Shown in pieces: positions 61,521 through 64,000 of a DNA stretch of 64,000 bases. The stretch is from Plecoglossus altivelis. Taxonomy: Eukaryota; Chordata; Actinopteri; Osmeriformes; Plecoglossidae. The stretch spans positions 10,590,759-10,654,758 of the forward strand of contig BROE01000005.1 of NCBI GenBank assembly GCA_036571765.1. The letters are read 5' to 3'. The number at the start of each line of letters is the position of its first letter. The first letter of the stretch is position 1. The notes under the pieces are model-generated. The model was not told where the DNA came from, searched no databases, and saw only the letters and a list, made by a program, of their open reading frames with translations. The translations under genes were made by a program, and so were the position numbers.

Positions 61521-61561
<41 letters not shown>

Positions 61562-61696
61562 AAGCAGCTGCAGGAAGGCTCACACTGAGAAAGAGCAGGA
61601 CGCCTTGTCATGCGCCGCAGCCACAGGAGTGGGCTGGAGCGAGGGGGACGGAGGGACAGACGGATGGAAAGAGGGATGGAGGGAGTCTGCGGGAAG

Positions 61697-61713
61697 CCCC
61701 CCCCCCCCCCCCC
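61697..61713. repeat. 17-base poly-C run at duplication junction
   Basis: The homopolymer directly abuts the second 44-bp array, which begins at 61716. It marks the join between copy A flank and copy B and may be an assembly seam. Confidence 0.9.
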
Positions 61714-61715
61714 GG

Positions 61716-62097
61716 ATAGAGCAGACTAGAGCGCACTGTCCACAGGGAAAAGCAGTAGGATAGAGCGGACTAGAGGGCACTGTCCACAGGGAAAAGCAGT
61801 GGGATAGAGCAGACTAGAGTGCACTGTCCACAGGGAAAAGCAGTCGGATAGAGCGGACTAGAGTGCACTGTCCACAGGGAAAAGCAGTGGGATAGAGCGG
61901 ACTAGAGGGCAGCGTCCACAGGGAAAAGCAGTGGGATAGAGCAGACTAGAGAGCACTGTCCACAGGGAAAAGCAGTAGGATAGAGCGGACTAGAGTGCAC
62001 TGTCCACAGGGAAAAGCAGTGGGATAGAGCGGACTAGAGGGCAGCGTCCACAGGGAAAAGCAGTGGGATAGAGCAGACTAGAGGGCAGCGTCCACAC
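61716..62097. repeat. 44-bp minisatellite, block B (about 8.7 copies)
   Basis: The same 44-bp family as at 59205-59718, with fewer units and a different order of variants. It starts directly after a poly-C run and ends in the same TCCACACGGAGGAGGACC sequence as block A. Confidence 0.97.
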
Positions 62098-63915
62098 GGA
62101 GGAGGACCTGATGAAGGTGACTGCTGCCATGACAGCAGCTGCACAGGAGATGAAAGCTGACTGATTTAAGGATCCCACCACCCTGTACTTTCCTTTCACA
62201 AAGGGCCAAACACATAGGGCTGACATGGTGGAGGGCACTACACCAGGCTCCAGGGCTGAATCCAGCCCGGCCCTTTTCCTCCATGCCTTCTAGGCTTTCT
62301 CTCTGTCTATCCTGAGAATACTTGACTGACAGCAGAGAGCGAGACAGCAGTAGTTAGCCTGAGCCTGTTGGTAGGCAAGCACACAGTCATCCAATCACAA
62401 CCTAATGCATATTGTACAGAGGCAAGCTGCAGGCAAATAGGAACCCACAGAAACACACAACACGATTACATACTGTTTCTATAGCAATTTTCTGCAGGTA
62501 ATTCACAGCTAGCTGGCCTAACGTTTTCCTGGCCAGACAGAAAGCTGAAAGAAACACGAAACAAATAAACAAAGGAATATTGTTTTTGGTAGGAGTGCAG
62601 ATTTTCAAAAGGCCTAGATCTGGACTTAAATAGATCCAGATGAGTTTGGACAGTTGGTGTGTTAAAAAAAGAAAGAAAAAAAAAACAAGCGTCACGTCAT
62701 CGATTTTCTTTGGGCAACAGAATTTTAAAACAATAAAAGCAAAGAGAAACAAGAACACCACACACACATGACACATGCTCACGGCACACAGGCATGCTCA
62801 CACACACACATGGCACATGCTCACGCAACAGCATTGCTCACACACACACATGACTCACATCTCAGCGCACCACAGCGTAGTGTTTGTTTGTTCACGTGCA
62901 TCGGATGAGATGGAGCGGAAAACGGAGATCGCTGAGACTGATTTCAAACTTCATAGAGCAAGAGCCAAGACAGACTGAAACACACTTGTGTTGAGCCATT
63001 GATGTGTTGTGTGCGGTTTGTGTGTGTGTGTTTGTAAGGTGTAAGTGTATAAACACACATCCATAGACAAGCTGCCAAGTGCAGGAGACAGCCTCCATTG
63101 AGAGGCCCAATGAGCTGTACCATGCCTCTCTGAGGACGTTCTACCACCACACATACACACACATTCCACACACACATCTTTTACACACACACACACCACT
63201 TATGACACACACACCACACACGACACACACACACGCACGCACGCAGCACACCACACTACGCACGCACGCACGCGCACGGCTAACACGCGCCACATCCTAC
63301 GCACCACAACCTACGCAACACGCACCATAACCACAACCCCAACCACAACCACCATATCAAATGAAAGATCGCTTGTTCCTTATCCTATTACAGGGAGGGC
63401 CTGGGTCTTTCAATGTGCTGTTAAGTAATACTTATCAAGTGGAAGTGTTTTGGCCAAAACTCTGAAGCGTCAACTAAGTCCAGGCACAGCTTGTTTACTG
63501 GTCCCTATGGAGATTAATAGACTGCTTGTGTAGTAGTTGTGGCTGCTATCTGGCTTCCGTCTGATAAGTAGTTGTGTGTGGTGGGTGTGTGGTGTGTGTG
63601 TGTGTGTGTAGCACTAGCATGCTACAGCATCAGTATTTGGCTACAGATCTACCAGTTTCCCAAATACAGTTCCCCCATACCAACACACACACCCAATGCA
63701 CGCAGTCTGCACGCGCACCCAAACCTGAATATTTATAGTCTAAACATCCTTGAGTGCTTAAATGTGAGGATTAGACCTCCTTTCTGCTCGGGAGAGTGCA
63801 GGTCAATGAAGGACTGATGTCACGTCCTGCCAAAGACAGACAGACCGACGGGAGGGAAAGAGAGAGCGGTGATAGAGAAGAAAGAGGAAAGACAAAAAGG
63901 GAAGGAGAAAGAAGA
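61716..63915. repeat. tandem segmental duplication, copy B (error-rich in low-complexity parts)
   Basis: Second copy of the 2.2-kb segment. Unique stretches match copy A base for base, but CA/GT-rich stretches carry many single-base insertions and deletions (for example around 62420-62475, 62755-62880, 63000-63030 and 63120-63360). Similarity ends near 63915, after which the sequence (AGAGAGGAAAGCTTAAGGAC...) no longer follows copy A. Confidence 0.92.
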
Positions 63916-64000
63916 GAGGAAAGCTTAAGGACAGAGAAGGATGGGTGTGTGTGTGAAAGAGAAATAGACACAGAGAGAGAGAGAAACAGTGTGTGTGTGT

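Larger units (their letters stand above)
47598..64000 (-). other. bcas3: bcas3 intron (partial, at least 16 kb)
   Basis: Sequence upstream of the penultimate exon with no recognisable bcas3 exon. I looked for the segment expected before TFDRSVTLL and did not find it. It is dominated by CA/GT microsatellites (49430-49482, 50339-50393, 52115-52260, 53073-53100, 53184-53232, 58132-58200, 58814-58861, 60736-60920, 61128-61167, 61523-61558), GA runs, minisatellites and a 2.2-kb duplication. Unique islands with homeodomain-like words occur near 48200-48370 and 51045-51175. Confidence 0.75.

Overview
The window is vertebrate nuclear DNA, almost certainly from a ray-finned (teleost) fish. It has short coding exons with GT-AG splice sites, large introns, very many CA/GT microsatellites, and proteins closest to what I know of fish Tbx2b, Tbx4 and Bcas3. 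I cannot name the species. There is no bacterial gene, CRISPR array or phage. About 3.2 kb of 64 kb can be called as coding.

Layout, read along the minus strand (right to left), since all three genes are on that strand. (1) bcas3, 3' end: an internal exon at 47428-47595 and the last coding exon at 35284-35432. The region from 47596 to the window end is intron, and earlier exons lie beyond 64000. (2) tbx2b, complete: seven coding exons between 26053 (ATG) and 19371 (TAA). They join in frame through GT-AG junctions to give a 687-residue T-box repressor. (3) tbx4, 5' end: first coding exon 3063-3206 and second 2792-2886, which starts the T-box. The remaining exons lie left of position 1. The order bcas3, tbx2, tbx4 with shared orientation is the conserved vertebrate arrangement (human 17q23). 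In fish it identifies the tbx2b copy rather than tbx2a.

The non-coding landscape is strongly uneven. From about 3.3 to 34 kb, around the two T-box genes, the DNA is mostly unique and poor in repeats. It holds several islands dense in homeodomain-, SOX- and GATA-like words that look like candidate conserved enhancers. From about 35 to 64 kb, the bcas3 introns are packed with microsatellites, homopolymer runs, minisatellites (15-bp, 44-bp and GT-rich families) and a 2.2-kb tandem duplication at the right end. This fits the view that bcas3 is a bystander gene in a regulatory block serving tbx2b and tbx4, which act in eye, heart, fin and pharyngeal development.

I found no evidence for a new biological system. 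The best leads are a bcas3 exon whose acceptor is a (UG)8 microsatellite and whose skipping would be in frame, an 18-bp word shared by two intergenic islands on either side of tbx2b, a perfect 17-bp palindrome in one of those islands, and a right-end duplication whose second copy shows errors typical of poor long-read polishing.
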